From positions 310,001-374,000 of the forward strand of contig NZ_JABBYJ010000003.1 of NCBI RefSeq assembly GCF_012932565.1: 64,000 nt of DNA. The letters run 5' to 3'. Source of the stretch: Sneathiella limimaris. Its GTDB lineage: Bacteria > Pseudomonadota > Alphaproteobacteria > Sneathiellales > Sneathiellaceae. The position numbers and the translations under genes were made by a program. The notes beneath the pieces were generated by a model, which saw nothing but the letters and a program-made list of their open reading frames with translations, was not told where the DNA came from and made no database searches. Shown here piece after piece: positions 16,203 to 25,862 of this stretch. Position 1 is the first letter of the stretch; every line of letters begins with the position of its first letter.

Positions 16203-18542
16203 GTGAAAAATATGTTTAGTAAAATGAAGGCTCTGTTTAAGAAAAAAGAGAAACAGGGCACCTCAACCGAACAGACCTACAGCAAGTTCGGCATTGGCTA
16301 TCGACTGATTGCTGCGTTCTCAATTGTCACCGCGCTGACAATCATTATTTCCGGTCTTGGCTGGTTCAGCTTTGATGTCCTGACAAGTGCTCAGAACAAA
16401 ACGGCTGGCAAAGATATTCCGGCGATCACGCAGGCCCTGAAACTGGCCAATGATGCCTCAGAAATTTCAGCTCTGGCGCCGCAGCTCGGCCTGTCCAACA
16501 CAGCGGAAGATCGCAAAGAAAATCTGGACCGACTGAACGCTTCTATCAAGCGGGCGCAAGACCGGCTGGAAGAGTTGAAGAAATATATCACGGACGAAGA
16601 CGCCCTTAGCTATATCGCGCAGGATCTTCAGGCCCTGGCACCGATGGTCAATACCTTGGACATGAACGTATCCGACCGTCTTCGCTATGCGGCCCTGCGT
16701 CAGGAACGCCTCAAACAACTGCAGGAATTCCGGAACATTCTGGATAAAGGCGTCAGCTCCATGCTGATCCCGATCCGCCTGAAGATGTTTGACACTTCTG
16801 ATCAGTGGATTGAAACCCTGGAAAAAAGCATTGAAACAGCTCTGAAAGGGACAACACCTGAATATAATGTGGACCCACTGACACAGAATATGACAAATGC
16901 CATGACCGCCCAGGAATCTGTTTTCCGGGTGCAGGCTTCCGGTTTCCTGCTGGTGAGTCTGTTGGCTGAAGGGGCGCTTGCAGAAACGCCTGAAGATGTC
17001 GAAAACCTCTCCAATGCATTCCTGTCTTCCATCTCCAGCATGGCAACACCGCTTGCCAAGATCAATTCTGGTGAGACAGCCAAATTTGCTCAGAAGTTTG
17101 AAGAACTTTTCCAGAGCATGCTACAGATCGGCACTAAGGGAACTGAAGACGAAGTGATCTTCCAGATCCGCAAGAACGAACTCAGTTCCATTGCCAATTC
17201 AACCGATGCCATGACACAGACCCGCGCATTGGCTGAGAATCTCTCCATTGATGTGAACAGCTTTGTCAATTCAGTCGAAGCAAGCGTTAAAGCTGCGGCA
17301 GCTGAAAATGGAAAACTGGCAGAGCAGACCAAGTTGATGCTTCTGATTGCGGCCGCTATCTCCGTGATTATTGCCATAGCTATCGGCTGGCTCTACATCG
17401 CACGCAATCTCGTTAAACGTCTGTTGATGATGGTGGAAAGTGCTCGCAAGCTCTCCGAAGGGGATCTGGAAAGTAGCATCTACCGCGAAGGCAACGACGA
17501 AATTGCCCGCCTTGGCTTTGCCATTGTCGGCTTCCGCGATAATGCGCGTGAGGCGAAAGCCGCCCGCGAGAAAGAAGAGGAAGCCCGGGTTCGTCGTGAA
17601 AAAGAACGCGAAGAAGCTCGCGTTGCCGAAGCAGAGCGCGAACGCGAAGCGCAAGCTGAGAAAGAACGTCTTGCACAAGTGGCAGAAGAGGAAAAACGGG
17701 CCGAGATGCAGCGCCTTGCCGACGAGTTCGAAGGCAGCATCAAGCATCTGGTGGAAAGCTTCTCGCAAGCCACATCCGTCATGACCAACATTTCCGGTTC
17801 CATGACAGATAGCGCTGGTCAGACGACAGCTCTTACACAAAATGTGGCGAACGCTTCCCAGCTCTCCTCCAACAGCATCAATTCTGTTGCGGCGGCAGCT
17901 GAGCAGCTCTCCTCTTCCATCTCCGAGATCAGCCAGCAGGTTGGTCAGGCGGCCAGTGTCGCTGGTGAAGCGGTGTCAGAGGCAGAACGCTCCAACATCA
18001 TGATCACCGGCCTCAATGAAGCTGCGGCCAAGATCGGTGATGTGGTCTCCCTGATTAGCGACATTGCTGAGCAGACGAACCTCCTGGCGCTCAACGCGAC
18101 CATTGAGGCGGCCCGCGCAGGCGATGCCGGTAAAGGCTTTGCTGTTGTGGCGAGCGAGGTGAAAAACCTGGCGACCCAAACCGCAAAAGCCACCGAAGAG
18201 ATCACCAATCAGATCAAGTCCGTGCAGACCGAAACGGGTAATGCGGTGGATGCCATTGGCAGCATCAGCACCACCATCGGCCGCATCAGCGAGATCAACA
18301 CAACGATCTCTGCCGCTGTTGAGGAGCAGGGCGCTGCCACCACCGAAATCAGCCGGAGCGTCCAGCAGGCCGCCTCCAGCGCGAACGAGGTGACGGAAAA
18401 CATCAACACGGTGAACGAAACCGCCAGCAAAACAGGTCTTTCTGCCTCCGAAGTGCAGGAAGTGGCCAAGAAACTGGCAAACGAAGCGGGTAACCTGCAA
18501 GGCGAAGTCGATCGCTTCCTGCAGCAGGTCCGCAACGGCTAA
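16203..18542 (+). CDS. Methyl-accepting chemotaxis protein
   Basis: A 779-residue transmembrane chemoreceptor. TM1 is at about residues 36-58, then a large helical periplasmic domain (about 60-375) of no family I can name, TM2 at about 377-400 and a HAMP domain at about 400-450. A highly charged Glu/Arg/Lys coiled coil runs over about 450-510. The signalling domain has the conserved tip [18 protein letters not shown] at about residues 625-645. No C-terminal CheR/CheB pentapeptide was recognised. The start is GTG 16203 behind a GGGGGA site; ATG 16212 is possible. It is a single gene bounded by terminators. Confidence 0.93.
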   Translation: MKNMFSKMKALFKKKEKQGTSTEQTYSKFGIGYRLIAAFSIVTALTIIISGLGWFSFDVLTSAQNKTAGKDIPAITQALKLANDASEISALAPQLGLSNTAEDRKENLDRLNASIKRAQDRLEELKKYITDEDALSYIAQDLQALAPMVNTLDMNVSDRLRYAALRQERLKQLQEFRNILDKGVSSMLIPIRLKMFDTSDQWIETLEKSIETALKGTTPEYNVDPLTQNMTNAMTAQESVFRVQASGFLLVSLLAEGALAETPEDVENLSNAFLSSISSMATPLAKINSGETAKFAQKFEELFQSMLQIGTKGTEDEVIFQIRKNELSSIANSTDAMTQTRALAENLSIDVNSFVNSVEASVKAAAAENGKLAEQTKLMLLIAAAISVIIAIAIGWLYIARNLVKRLLMMVESARKLSEGDLESSIYREGNDEIARLGFAIVGFRDNAREAKAAREKEEEARVRREKEREEARVAEAEREREAQAEKERLAQVAEEEKRAEMQRLADEFEGSIKHLVESFSQATSVMTNISGSMTDSAGQTTALTQNVANASQLSSNSINSVAAAAEQLSSSISEISQQVGQAASVAGEAVSEAERSNIMITGLNEAAAKIGDVVSLISDIAEQTNLLALNATIEAARAGDAGKGFAVVASEVKNLATQTAKATEEITNQIKSVQTETGNAVDAIGSISTTIGRISEINTTISAAVEEQGAATTEISRSVQQAASSANEVTENINTVNETASKTGLSASEVQEVAKKLANEAGNLQGEVDRFLQQVRNG

Positions 18543-18561
18543 GCGGATCACCTATCCCACC

Positions 18562-18592
18562 AAAAAACCCCGCTTAACCGCGGGGTTTTTTA
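18562..18592 (+). terminator. Rho-independent terminator of the chemoreceptor gene
   Basis: aaaaaaccccgc, loop ttaac or shorter, then gcggggtttttt: a GC-rich stem ending in T6. It reads nearly as well on the minus strand. Confidence 0.88.
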
Positions 18593-18626
18593 CTGCAGGT
18601 TTTTGAATTACTTTATTGTTTCAAGC

Positions 18627-19304
18627 TCACCCAAAAAGTCCCAGCATTTCCTGCTCACCTTTGGGGGAGAACTTGATGATGCGGGTGCCATCGATGCGTT
18701 TGGCCCAACCTTTTTCGTAAAACCGCTCCAGAAGCGCGGAGCCGAGGCTACCGGCCAGGTGGGTACGCCGCTCACTCCAATCAAGGCAGGACAGGCACAT
18801 GGGGCGCCGGGCCGCCTCCAGGGCGCTAAGATCAATGCCAAACTGATCGAAACGACTGCTGCCCTCTTCTGTCAGCAGAACTTCCTGCCCCTTTTCCTGC
18901 AATAACCCCTTGGCGACCAGCCCATCATAGAGCCGGACACCCATGTCCCCGGCCAAGTGGTTATAACAAATCCGCGCCTTTCGAAGTTCCGGATCGCGGG
19001 GACCTGTGCGGGTTCGAAGAAGCCCCCTCTTTGCGGCGAGGCCCATAAGCGCTTCCAGTGCCTGGCCCACTTCCTCATCGGCGAGGGTAAAGTATTTATG
19101 CCGGCCCTGTTTGCGCGTGGCGATCAGGTCTGCCCCTTCCAGTTTCTTCAAGTGCGTGCTGGCGGTTTGCGCTGTAATCCCTGCCTCCGCTGCAAGCTCG
19201 GTCGCAGTGAGTGCCTTACCCGACAGCAAAGCTGTCAGCATATTGGCGCGTGCTGGATCCCCAATGAGGGAGGCCACAAGGGCAATATCCGGTCCTTCTT
19301 TCAT
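18627..19304 (-). CDS. ArsR-family transcriptional regulator with C-terminal extension
   Basis: A 225-residue one-component regulator. Residues about 8-85 are an ArsR winged helix (DPARANMLTALLSG, then TATELAAEAGITAQTASTHLKKL, then the wing ATRKQGRHKYF). The remaining ~130 residues form a second domain with several Cys/His (MCLSCLDWSERRTH near residues 167-180), typical of the longer ArsR-type repressors in proteobacteria; its effector is unknown. It is divergent from the NIPSNAP and monooxygenase genes across 73 bp. A perfect inverted repeat sits 3 bases before its own start codon, suggesting autoregulation and control of both genes. Confidence 0.88.
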   Translation of the reverse strand: MKEGPDIALVASLIGDPARANMLTALLSGKALTATELAAEAGITAQTASTHLKKLEGADLIATRKQGRHKYFTLADEEVGQALEALMGLAAKRGLLRTRTGPRDPELRKARICYNHLAGDMGVRLYDGLVAKGLLQEKGQEVLLTEEGSSRFDQFGIDLSALEAARRPMCLSCLDWSERRTHLAGSLGSALLERFYEKGWAKRIDGTRIIKFSPKGEQEMLGLFG

Positions 19305-19306
19305 AG

Positions 19307-19322
19307 TTCGATACTAATCGAA
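19307..19322. promoter_or_regulatory. Operator TTCGAT-N4-ATCGAA for the divergent ArsR regulator
   Basis: A perfect 6-4-6 inverted repeat lies in the 73-bp divergent spacer, starting 3 bases before the arsR-type start codon. This is the size and placement expected for an ArsR dimer site. Binding is inferred, not shown. Confidence 0.65.
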
Positions 19323-19377
19323 ACATCACTGCATCACAAGCGACTATTCTCCGCCCTCAATTACGAAGGAGAGAGTT

Positions 19378-19692
19378 ATGCTAACCTGTTTTATTCAATA
19401 CCAAATTGACCCTACCAAGAAAGCCGCGTTTGAGGAATATGCCCGCAACTGGGCGATTGCCATTCCCCGAAACGGCGCGGAGCTCGTGGGGTATTTCGCA
19501 CCCCATGAAGGCTCCACGACGCTGGCTTACGGGGTTTATCATATTGAAAATCTCGCCGCTTATGAGCAATATCGACAACGCCTGGCGGCAGATCCGCTGG
19601 GCCAGAAAAATTATGAATTTGCGATGCGGGAGAAGTTTATCCTCAAAGAGGATCGAACTTTTCTGAAAAACGCATCCCTGATCCGGGAGTAA
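19378..19692 (+). CDS. NIPSNAP family protein
   Basis: A 104-residue ferredoxin-like alpha/beta-barrel protein of the NIPSNAP family (start MLTCFIQYQIDP, middle YGVYHIENLAAYEQYRQRL, and DPLGQ near residue 74). Family members are dimeric and poorly characterised in bacteria. A good GAAGGAGAG site precedes the ATG. It lies 4 bases before the monooxygenase-like gene, so the two are an operon, and it is divergent from the ArsR regulator that probably represses it. Confidence 0.88.
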   Translation: MLTCFIQYQIDPTKKAAFEEYARNWAIAIPRNGAELVGYFAPHEGSTTLAYGVYHIENLAAYEQYRQRLAADPLGQKNYEFAMREKFILKEDRTFLKNASLIRE

Positions 19693-19696
19693 ACTG

Positions 19697-20041
19697 ATGA
19701 TCGCCATCATTTTTGAAGTGGAACCGGCTGAAGGCAAGCGCGATGCCTATCTGGACATTGCCGCCAACCTGAAAGCGCATTTGAGTGAAATTGACGGGTT
19801 TATCTCGGTTGAGCGGTTCCAGAGCCTGACCAACCCGGACAAAATGCTCTCCGTCTCGTTTTTCGAAACCGAGGATGCTGTAAAGCAATGGCGGAATCTG
19901 GAGGTGCATCGTCAAGCGCAAGCCGCTGGGCGGAGCGGTATCTTCAAGGGGTATCGCCTTCGTGTTGCCTCCGTCATTCGAGACTACGGGCTTGAAGAGA
20001 GAACAGAAGCCCCGGATGACAGTAAATCCGCCAATGGATAG
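19697..20041 (+). CDS. Antibiotic biosynthesis monooxygenase (ABM) family protein
   Basis: A 114-residue dimeric alpha/beta-barrel protein. The ABM pattern is visible in IIFEVEPAEGKRDAYLDIA, SEIDGFISVERFQSL and VSFFETEDAVKQWRNLEVH. Some family members are cofactor-free monooxygenases or haem-degrading enzymes; which applies here cannot be told. It is the second gene of the ArsR-controlled pair. Its stop lies 3 bases from the stop of the convergent sulfotransferase. Confidence 0.85.
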   Translation: MIAIIFEVEPAEGKRDAYLDIAANLKAHLSEIDGFISVERFQSLTNPDKMLSVSFFETEDAVKQWRNLEVHRQAQAAGRSGIFKGYRLRVASVIRDYGLEERTEAPDDSKSANG

Positions 20042-20044
20042 GGC

Positions 20045-20842
20045 TTAGTCCAGATACTGATACCCGTGGTGATATTGCAGGTTCTCGCGGATTGTTTTTT
20101 TGAAAAATTCCATATCCTCAGGGCTGTACCATTCCATAGGATCGCGCTTGTCAAAGCGGACAAACTTTTCCGTGTCCGCTTTGGCCGCCATTTTTTCCCG
20201 GCTGCTTTCAGCTACCGCAAATTCTAGGCTTTCGTCCGGCATCTCAATACCGAAATGGGTAAAAATCCGGCGCATCTGCTCTTTGGCGTCGGTTTTCAGA
20301 TCCTCATAATAAAGGACAATGCTTTTATCAGGAAAGCGCTCCATGGTCCGGCCCCAGCGGTTATAAAACCGCATATGCCACCAGATATCAGCCCAGTGCT
20401 TATGCCCATTTTTATCGCCCCGAAGGAACTCGCTGAAGGACATATGCAAGGTCTCTCCCTGCCATTTTTCATAATAGGAGACCAGCGCATGGCGAATATC
20501 CCGAAACAGGATAGCCGTCGGCGGGACTTCAAGAAACGAGCGCACAATCCGGCTATCGTAAAGCCGATGCGGGATCTGATGAGTGCTGGCAATCCGCGGG
20601 GTATCCGGGTAAAGCGGCGTATGTTTTGGATGACCAATAAAGTCGTTGCTCTTGGCGTTATCCGTGTGCTGCGGCGTGGGGTGACCATGTTTATGGGCAA
20701 TGGCGCAGCTCATCATATATTTCAGCCAATGAGTCCCTGAATGCTGACCGGTCACCAGATATCCCTGGAAATTCCGGTATTTCAGGATGGAGAAATTGGA
20801 CATATCCCGCCGAAACGCGTGAAATCTGAAAACTGTATCCAT
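20045..20842 (-). CDS. Sulfotransferase domain-containing protein
   Basis: A 265-residue cytoplasmic enzyme predicted to move sulfate from PAPS to an acceptor. The 5'-phosphosulfate loop is GQHSGTHWLKYMM at residues about 32-44, and the 3'-phosphate motif is LFRDIRHALVSYYEKW at about 112-127. The acceptor is unknown; bacterial relatives modify lipids, glycans or small molecules. It is a single gene with no sulfate-activation genes nearby. The length and both motifs are intact, so it is probably active. Confidence 0.85.
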   Translation of the reverse strand: MDTVFRFHAFRRDMSNFSILKYRNFQGYLVTGQHSGTHWLKYMMSCAIAHKHGHPTPQHTDNAKSNDFIGHPKHTPLYPDTPRIASTHQIPHRLYDSRIVRSFLEVPPTAILFRDIRHALVSYYEKWQGETLHMSFSEFLRGDKNGHKHWADIWWHMRFYNRWGRTMERFPDKSIVLYYEDLKTDAKEQMRRIFTHFGIEMPDESLEFAVAESSREKMAAKADTEKFVRFDKRDPMEWYSPEDMEFFKKTIRENLQYHHGYQYLD

Positions 20843-20962
20843 GCCGCCTCTGCCCGTCGTCTATGGGTCTTGCCTTAAAATTGATCGGCCCCTTTTACAC
20901 GGAAATGCCGTGCCTGAACACCGCTTATTCTAAGGACCTCCCTGCACTCCCAAACCGATAGC

Positions 20963-21442
20963 TTAAACCGGTGTCTTGTCGATAGCGCCGGTATGCAGAA
21001 CAGGCGCTGCGTCAATGTTGGAGGCGCCCATCATGCTGGCCACACGCCCCATGGCAGCAGCAATCATGCCCTGTTCCCAATCTTCCAGCTCTTCAAATTT
21101 TTCGGAGAATCGATCCTGCAAGGCGGTTGGCGCCTGGCTCAGAAGCTCCTCGCCCGCATGTGTCAAAACCACATAGACTTTTCGCTTATCAGTCGAGCCC
21201 CGCTCGCGCATGACCAGTCCCCGGCCTTCCAGCTTATCGATCAGGCTGCTGATCGTCGCCTGGGATAAATTGACTTCTTTGGCGATCGCACCGGCCGTCA
21301 TTTCGTCTCCGGATTTCAAAGCCTGCATTGCCAGCAATTGTGATGTGGACAAACCCGTCTCCCGCGCCAAACTTCGACCACTCAGGTCCGTTGCCCGCAT
21401 AATCTGACGGAGTGCGACAAGTGTTTCCTCAAGCCGATCCAT
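20963..21442 (-). CDS. ectR: MarR-family regulator of ectoine synthesis (EctR-like)
   Basis: A 159-residue MarR protein with a winged helix at residues about 45-100 (AGAIAKEVNLSQATISSLIDKL, wing RGSTDKRKVYVVLT). It is divergent from ectABC-ask with a 328-bp spacer. This is the arrangement of EctR/CosR-type repressors, which are known in methanotrophs and other marine proteobacteria to repress the ectoine operon at low salinity. Assignment to EctR rests on family plus position. A GAGGGA site precedes the ATG. Confidence 0.85.
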   Translation of the reverse strand: MDRLEETLVALRQIMRATDLSGRSLARETGLSTSQLLAMQALKSGDEMTAGAIAKEVNLSQATISSLIDKLEGRGLVMRERGSTDKRKVYVVLTHAGEELLSQAPTALQDRFSEKFEELEDWEQGMIAAAMGRVASMMGASNIDAAPVLHTGAIDKTPV

Positions 21443-21770
21443 TCCAGAAATTTCCCTCTAAAAACCTCTATTTACAAGCCAGGTCCCACAAATACAGCCA
21501 ATTTTGGCCCCCATCAACTTGTTTCAGAAGCCTAAATATTTTAATGCCTAAAATTTTGCCTATCAAAGTAATATTATTTTAATATTCCGCCACTATGTTG
21601 CAGAAATCCGGGATTTTGGTGCCTAAATTTCAGATTTTTGCTCAAAAAATTGTCAAAAACCCCTTGAAATTTATTTCGATAGCCAATATGTTCCGACGGA
21701 ACTTGAACATAAATCAAGAGGAATTGACCCAACAATTTCGACATTCGAAGGAAAATGGGCAATTAAAATT
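21443..21770. promoter_or_regulatory. Divergent ectR/ectABC control region with GCCTAAA repeats
   Basis: This is a 328-bp AT-rich spacer. The element gcctaaa followed by A/T runs occurs three times in the same orientation, starting near 21531, 21546 and 21621. An aatatt-N5-aatatt type repeat is present near 21573-21590. Ectoine promoters are osmotically controlled and bound by EctR/CosR-type MarR proteins, so these are candidate sites. The ribosome site for ectA is weak (aagga, far from the ATG at 21771). No promoter hexamers are assigned. Confidence 0.45.
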
Positions 21771-22325
21771 ATGCGGACACTTAGTACGGGGACGTTTGGA
21801 CCGGGCTCCAATCCCTTTGTCATTGACACCCCATCGGCAACCGATGGGTCTGAAGTAAACGATCTTATTGCAAACTGTCAGCCACTGGATGAAAACTCAG
21901 TATACTGCAATCTCTTGCAGTGCACTCATTTCGCCAGCACGTCTGCCATCGCCAAGGCAAATGACGGCGTATACGGGTTTGTTTCTGGATACATCGTACC
22001 GGAAGCACCTCACCGCCTGTTCATTTGGCAAGTCGCTGTAGATGAGGCGGCCAGAGGTCATGGTCTTGCCAAGCGGATGATTTTGGACATTCTGTCCCGT
22101 CCGGTCTGTGAAGACGTGACAGAATTGCATACCACCATTACCCCAAGCAATTCAGCCTCTCAGGCTCTGTTCAGCTCCGTTGCTGACAGCCTTGATACCA
22201 AAGCTGAATCCAAGCTTGTATTCGATCGGAACCGTCACCTGGATGGTGCTCATGAGAGCGAGCATCTGTGGATCATTGGACCGTTCGACAATATGGCTGA
22301 GGAACTGGTGAAAAAAGCTGCCTGA
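21771..22325 (+). CDS. ectA: L-2,4-diaminobutyrate acetyltransferase
   Basis: A 184-residue GNAT enzyme that acetylates L-2,4-diaminobutyrate to N-gamma-acetyl-diaminobutyrate, the second step of ectoine synthesis. The EctA core [18 protein letters not shown] is at about residues 37-54. The acetyl-CoA loop [19 protein letters not shown] is at about 86-104, and [14 protein letters not shown] follows. It is the first gene of the ectABC-ask operon, with 4 bases or more before ectB depending on the ectB start. No ectD hydroxylase is present in the window, so the product here is ectoine. Confidence 0.95.
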   Translation: MRTLSTGTFGPGSNPFVIDTPSATDGSEVNDLIANCQPLDENSVYCNLLQCTHFASTSAIAKANDGVYGFVSGYIVPEAPHRLFIWQVAVDEAARGHGLAKRMILDILSRPVCEDVTELHTTITPSNSASQALFSSVADSLDTKAESKLVFDRNRHLDGAHESEHLWIIGPFDNMAEELVKKAA

Positions 22326-22389
22326 GGCAGTGACTGAAACGCACCAAACCGAACCAAATTTTCAAAAATTAAAATTGGAATATGAGATC

Positions 22390-23664
22390 ATGACTATCTT
22401 TGACAAAAGAGAATCTGAAGTCCAGAGCTATGCGCGCTCTTTCCCAGTAGAATTCACTCGGGCAGAAGGCCCATACCTGATTACAGCCGATGAAAAACCT
22501 TACATCGACTTTCTAGCAGGTGCCGGTAGCCTGAACTACGGCCACAATCATCCTGTCTTGCAGGAAGCGCTTGTGGATTACATCAAATCTGGCGGGATTA
22601 CCCACGGACTGGATATGCACACCAGCGCCAAACGGAAATTCCTGGAGGCTTTTGATAAATATATCCTCTCCCCACGGGGCATGGATTATCGCATTCAATT
22701 TACAGGCCCAACAGGTGCTAACGCAGTCGAAGCTGCGCTGAAACTGGCACGCAAAGTCAAAGGCCGGGAAAATATCATCAGCTTCACGAATGGCTTTCAT
22801 GGCGTGACCCTGGGTGCGTTGGCCGTCACTGGCAATGAACATCATCGCGGTGCTGCTGGCGTCACCCTGGGTGGCACGACCCGGGTTCCGTTCGACGGAT
22901 ATCTGGGGAGCGGAATTGATACGACAGAGTATCTGGACAAGCTTCTCTCCGATGGAAGTAGCGGTGTCGATTTACCTGCTGCTGTAATCGTGGAAGCCAT
23001 TCAGGGCGAGGGTGGCCTCAATGCTGCCCGGATCGACTGGCTGCAAAATCTGGAAGCGGTTTGCCGCAAGCATGATGTGCTGCTCATTCTTGATGATATT
23101 CAGGCCGGTTGTGGTCGGAGCGGCAGCTTCTTCAGCTTTGAGGATGCCGGCATTAAGCCAGACATGATCACCCTGTCGAAATCCCTCTCCGGTTATGGCC
23201 TTCCTTTTGCCATCACCCTGTTCCGCCCAGAGCTGGATCAGTGGAAACCGGGTGAGCATAACGGAACCTTCCGTGGCAACAACCACGCTTTTGTGACAGC
23301 TGCTGCCGCGCTTGAGGAGTTCTGGTCCGACGATGCCTTTATTGAACAGGTCAACGAAAACGCCCGTGTTCTTCACCATCGTCTCCTGGAAATGACCCTG
23401 AAATATGGCAAGGGCAGCCTAACAGGCCGCGGTCGCGGCATGATGCAAGGCATTGCCTTTGAAAACGGGGAAATCGCAGGCCGGATCTGCGCTCATTGCT
23501 TTGAAAACGGTTTGGTCATTGAAACCAGTGGTGCCGATGATGAAGTCGTCAAAGTTCTGGCGCCGCTAAATATTCCAGCAGAAGTGCTGAACCAGGGTCT
23601 CGATATTCTGGAAGAAGCCGTTGCTCTGGAAATTCCTGCCTCCCGCGCCCGTGCCGCTGAGTGA
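22390..23664 (+). CDS. ectB: Diaminobutyrate--2-oxoglutarate transaminase
   Basis: A 424-residue class III PLP aminotransferase converting aspartate semialdehyde plus glutamate to L-2,4-diaminobutyrate, the first committed step. Recognised from the start [19 protein letters not shown], the PLP-phosphate segment [18 protein letters not shown], the acidic VEAIQGEGG, the [11 protein letters not shown] motif and the Schiff-base lysine in [11 protein letters not shown]. An in-frame GTG at 22330 would add 20 residues that do not match the family, so I chose ATG 22390. The length agrees with typical EctB. Confidence 0.95.
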   Translation: MTIFDKRESEVQSYARSFPVEFTRAEGPYLITADEKPYIDFLAGAGSLNYGHNHPVLQEALVDYIKSGGITHGLDMHTSAKRKFLEAFDKYILSPRGMDYRIQFTGPTGANAVEAALKLARKVKGRENIISFTNGFHGVTLGALAVTGNEHHRGAAGVTLGGTTRVPFDGYLGSGIDTTEYLDKLLSDGSSGVDLPAAVIVEAIQGEGGLNAARIDWLQNLEAVCRKHDVLLILDDIQAGCGRSGSFFSFEDAGIKPDMITLSKSLSGYGLPFAITLFRPELDQWKPGEHNGTFRGNNHAFVTAAAALEEFWSDDAFIEQVNENARVLHHRLLEMTLKYGKGSLTGRGRGMMQGIAFENGEIAGRICAHCFENGLVIETSGADDEVVKVLAPLNIPAEVLNQGLDILEEAVALEIPASRARAAE

Positions 23665-23727
23665 GTCCTCGCTCGGGAGAGCAATTAAACCAAATCATTA
23701 ACTGAACGAAGTTCAAGAGGATCTATT

Positions 23728-24129
23728 ATGTTTGTTCGCACTTTACAGGCGGCGGAAAAATCCGATCGCCGTGTTACATCTGAAACTTGGGAAAGCACAC
23801 GTCTGGTTTTGGCCGATGACAACATGGGCTTCTCCTTTCACATCACAACGATTTACGCCAACACCACAACAGAAATGTGGTACCGCAACCATCTGGAAAC
23901 GGTTTATTGCATCTCCGGTGAAGGTGAGATCGAAACCCTTGATGATGGCAAGGTTTACCAGATCGTGCCGGGAACTGTTTATAACCTTGATAAACATGAC
24001 AAGCATGTGTTGCGCGCCCGCACCGAACTGAAGCTCGCCTGCGTCTTCAATCCGCCTGTCACAGGTAAGGAAGTGCACGACGAAACCGGTGCGTATCCGG
24101 CTCCTGAAGACATGAAGAAGTCGGCTTAA
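23728..24129 (+). CDS. ectC: L-ectoine synthase
   Basis: A 133-residue cupin that cyclises N-gamma-acetyl-diaminobutyrate to ectoine. Family residues are visible: [16 protein letters not shown] at the start, [19 protein letters not shown] in the metal-binding barrel (Glu and Tyr ligand region), the later [11 protein letters not shown] with the His ligand, and [15 protein letters not shown]. The gene follows ectB by 63 bases with its own GAGGA site and is full length. Confidence 0.96.
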   Translation: MFVRTLQAAEKSDRRVTSETWESTRLVLADDNMGFSFHITTIYANTTTEMWYRNHLETVYCISGEGEIETLDDGKVYQIVPGTVYNLDKHDKHVLRARTELKLACVFNPPVTGKEVHDETGAYPAPEDMKKSA

Positions 24130-24167
24130 CCAGCCACCAATCGTCAGAAGACGCGTAGCTTAATATT

Positions 24168-24191
24168 TCAGGGGTCTGAAAGGGCCCCTGA
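24168..24191 (+). other. Intercistronic hairpin between ectC and ask
   Basis: tcagggg (24168-24174) pairs with cccctga (24185-24191). No T-run follows, so it is more likely a processing or stability element, or a partial terminator that lowers ask expression, than a full stop. Confidence 0.45.
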
Positions 24192-24219
24192 TCCTCTCAC
24201 GCCATGAAAAGAGGACAGT

Positions 24220-25707
24220 ATGCCAAAAACCAATCTTAAGGCCGAACAGACCAAAACCCCAGAACCGGGTCACAGTGTCCATAAAATCGGGGGCACCTCT
24301 ATGGACGAAGTAGAGGCGGTCTTTAACAACATCCTGATCGGTGATCGCGAAGGCGCGGATCTTTATAACCGGATCTTCGTTGTCTCCGCCTATAGCGGGA
24401 TGACGGACCTGCTGCTTGAGCATAAGAAAACCCATGAACCAGGCGTTTTCTCACTCTATTCAAGCTCTGAAAATGAGTGGGCTTGGGGTGATGCGCTCAA
24501 TAAAGTCGGCGAAGCCATGCACAAAAAGAACCAGGAATGCCTGGAAGACAAGGCTGATTTGGATCTGGCCAACCGGTTCGTGGAAGAACGGATTGAAGGC
24601 GTCAGAAGCTGCCTGATTGACCTGCATCGTCTATGCTCTTTTGGTCACTTCCAGCTGCCTGAACATCTGGCCACTGTCCGGGAAATGCTGAGCAGTCTTG
24701 GTGAAGCCCATAGTGCGTTTAACACCATGCTGCTGCTCAAGCGCCGCGGTGTAAATTCCATCTTTGTTGATCTTTCCGGTTGGCGGGAAAGTCATTCGCT
24801 CACTCTGGATGAGCGGATTACCGAAGCCTTTGCCGAGATTGATCTGACGCAGCAGCTTCCGATCGTGACGGGCTACGCCCAGTGCGAGGAGGGCCTGACA
24901 GGAATTTACGGTCGTGGGTATAGTGAGGTGACCTTCTCTCGCATTGCCTGCCTAACCGGCGCAAAAGAAGCCATTATTCACAAGGAATTCCACCTCAGCA
25001 GCGCGGATCCGAAAATTGTTCCCGCTGAGGATATACGCCCCATTGGCGTCACCAATTATGACGTGGCTGATCAGCTCAGCAATATGGGGATGGAGGCCAT
25101 CCATCCGAAGGCCGCCAAAGGTCTTCGCAAGAATAATATTCCGCTTCGGATTATGAATACTTTTGAGCCAAACCATGAAGGAACGATCATCTCCGAAGAT
25201 GGCAAATCCGACAGCTCAAAAGTGGAGATTATCACAGGTCTGCCAAGCCTCTATGAGGTTGAGGTTTATGACCAGGATATCGTGGGAACGCCTGGCGCCG
25301 CTAACCCGGTACAACAGGCCTTCTCCCGGTTTAAACTCTGGACTGTCTCCAAATACATCAATGCCAATACGCTGACCCATTACGTGTCAGCACCATTGAA
25401 ACAAATTCGCAGGTGCATTGATGAATTGGAGCAGAAATGCCCTTCCGCCACGGTGCGAACACGCAAGGTGGCCGTTGTGTCCGCGATCGGCTCCAACCTG
25501 GCGGAAGGGCAGTTCTTTGAAACTGCCGTTGCAGCCTTGTCACAAGCCGGGATCTCCCTGATTGCAACCCAGAAACCAAGCCGGAATGTGGATCTGCAAT
25601 TTGTCGTTGCCGAAAAGGACTATGACGCAACGATCCGGACCCTGCATAAAGCATTGGTTGAGATCCGTGCAAACAAGGTAAAACCAGCTATTAAGAAAGC
25701 GGCTTAA
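24220..25707 (+). CDS. ask: Ectoine-operon aspartate kinase
   Basis: A 495-residue aspartokinase of the ectoine-specific Ask_Ect type, phosphorylating aspartate to supply aspartate semialdehyde for EctB. The N-terminal kinase domain starts with HKIGGTSM (residues about 21-28) and has FVVSAYSGMTDLLLE and GRGYSEVTFSRIA. Two ACT-like units at the C-terminus (about 375-480) include a regulatory VSAIGSNLAEG segment. Ask_Ect enzymes are known to be less sensitive to feedback by lysine and threonine, which fits a dedicated solute pathway. It is the last gene of the operon, with a good GAGGA site. Confidence 0.94.
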   Translation: MPKTNLKAEQTKTPEPGHSVHKIGGTSMDEVEAVFNNILIGDREGADLYNRIFVVSAYSGMTDLLLEHKKTHEPGVFSLYSSSENEWAWGDALNKVGEAMHKKNQECLEDKADLDLANRFVEERIEGVRSCLIDLHRLCSFGHFQLPEHLATVREMLSSLGEAHSAFNTMLLLKRRGVNSIFVDLSGWRESHSLTLDERITEAFAEIDLTQQLPIVTGYAQCEEGLTGIYGRGYSEVTFSRIACLTGAKEAIIHKEFHLSSADPKIVPAEDIRPIGVTNYDVADQLSNMGMEAIHPKAAKGLRKNNIPLRIMNTFEPNHEGTIISEDGKSDSSKVEIITGLPSLYEVEVYDQDIVGTPGAANPVQQAFSRFKLWTVSKYINANTLTHYVSAPLKQIRRCIDELEQKCPSATVRTRKVAVVSAIGSNLAEGQFFETAVAALSQAGISLIATQKPSRNVDLQFVVAEKDYDATIRTLHKALVEIRANKVKPAIKKAA

Positions 25708-25733
25708 TCAACCGCTCCTTTCCGAACCCCTGC

Positions 25734-25776
25734 AATAGCCGTGAGATGCAGCTTGAAGCTGCAACTTGCGGCTATT
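25734..25776 (+). terminator. Long hairpin closing the ectoine operon
   Basis: aatagccg (25734-25741) pairs with cggctatt (25769-25776). Inside it, tgcagctt pairs with aagctgca around a single-base turn. The T-run after it is short (tcttata), so termination strength is uncertain. Confidence 0.6.
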
Positions 25777-25862
25777 CTTATATACGGGGTTTAGATAAAA
25801 TTAACCCACCCATCACATAATAGGCATAGTTGAGTCTGTAATCGTGATAACAGGAGTGCTCT

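Noticed and set aside
17271-17840. 189-codon minus-strand frame within the chemoreceptor
   Set aside because: It lies opposite the coiled-coil and signalling domain; shadow of biased codons.
22330-22389. GTG start adding 20 residues to EctB
   Set aside because: The extra residues do not match EctB, and the family N-terminus begins at the ATG at 22390.
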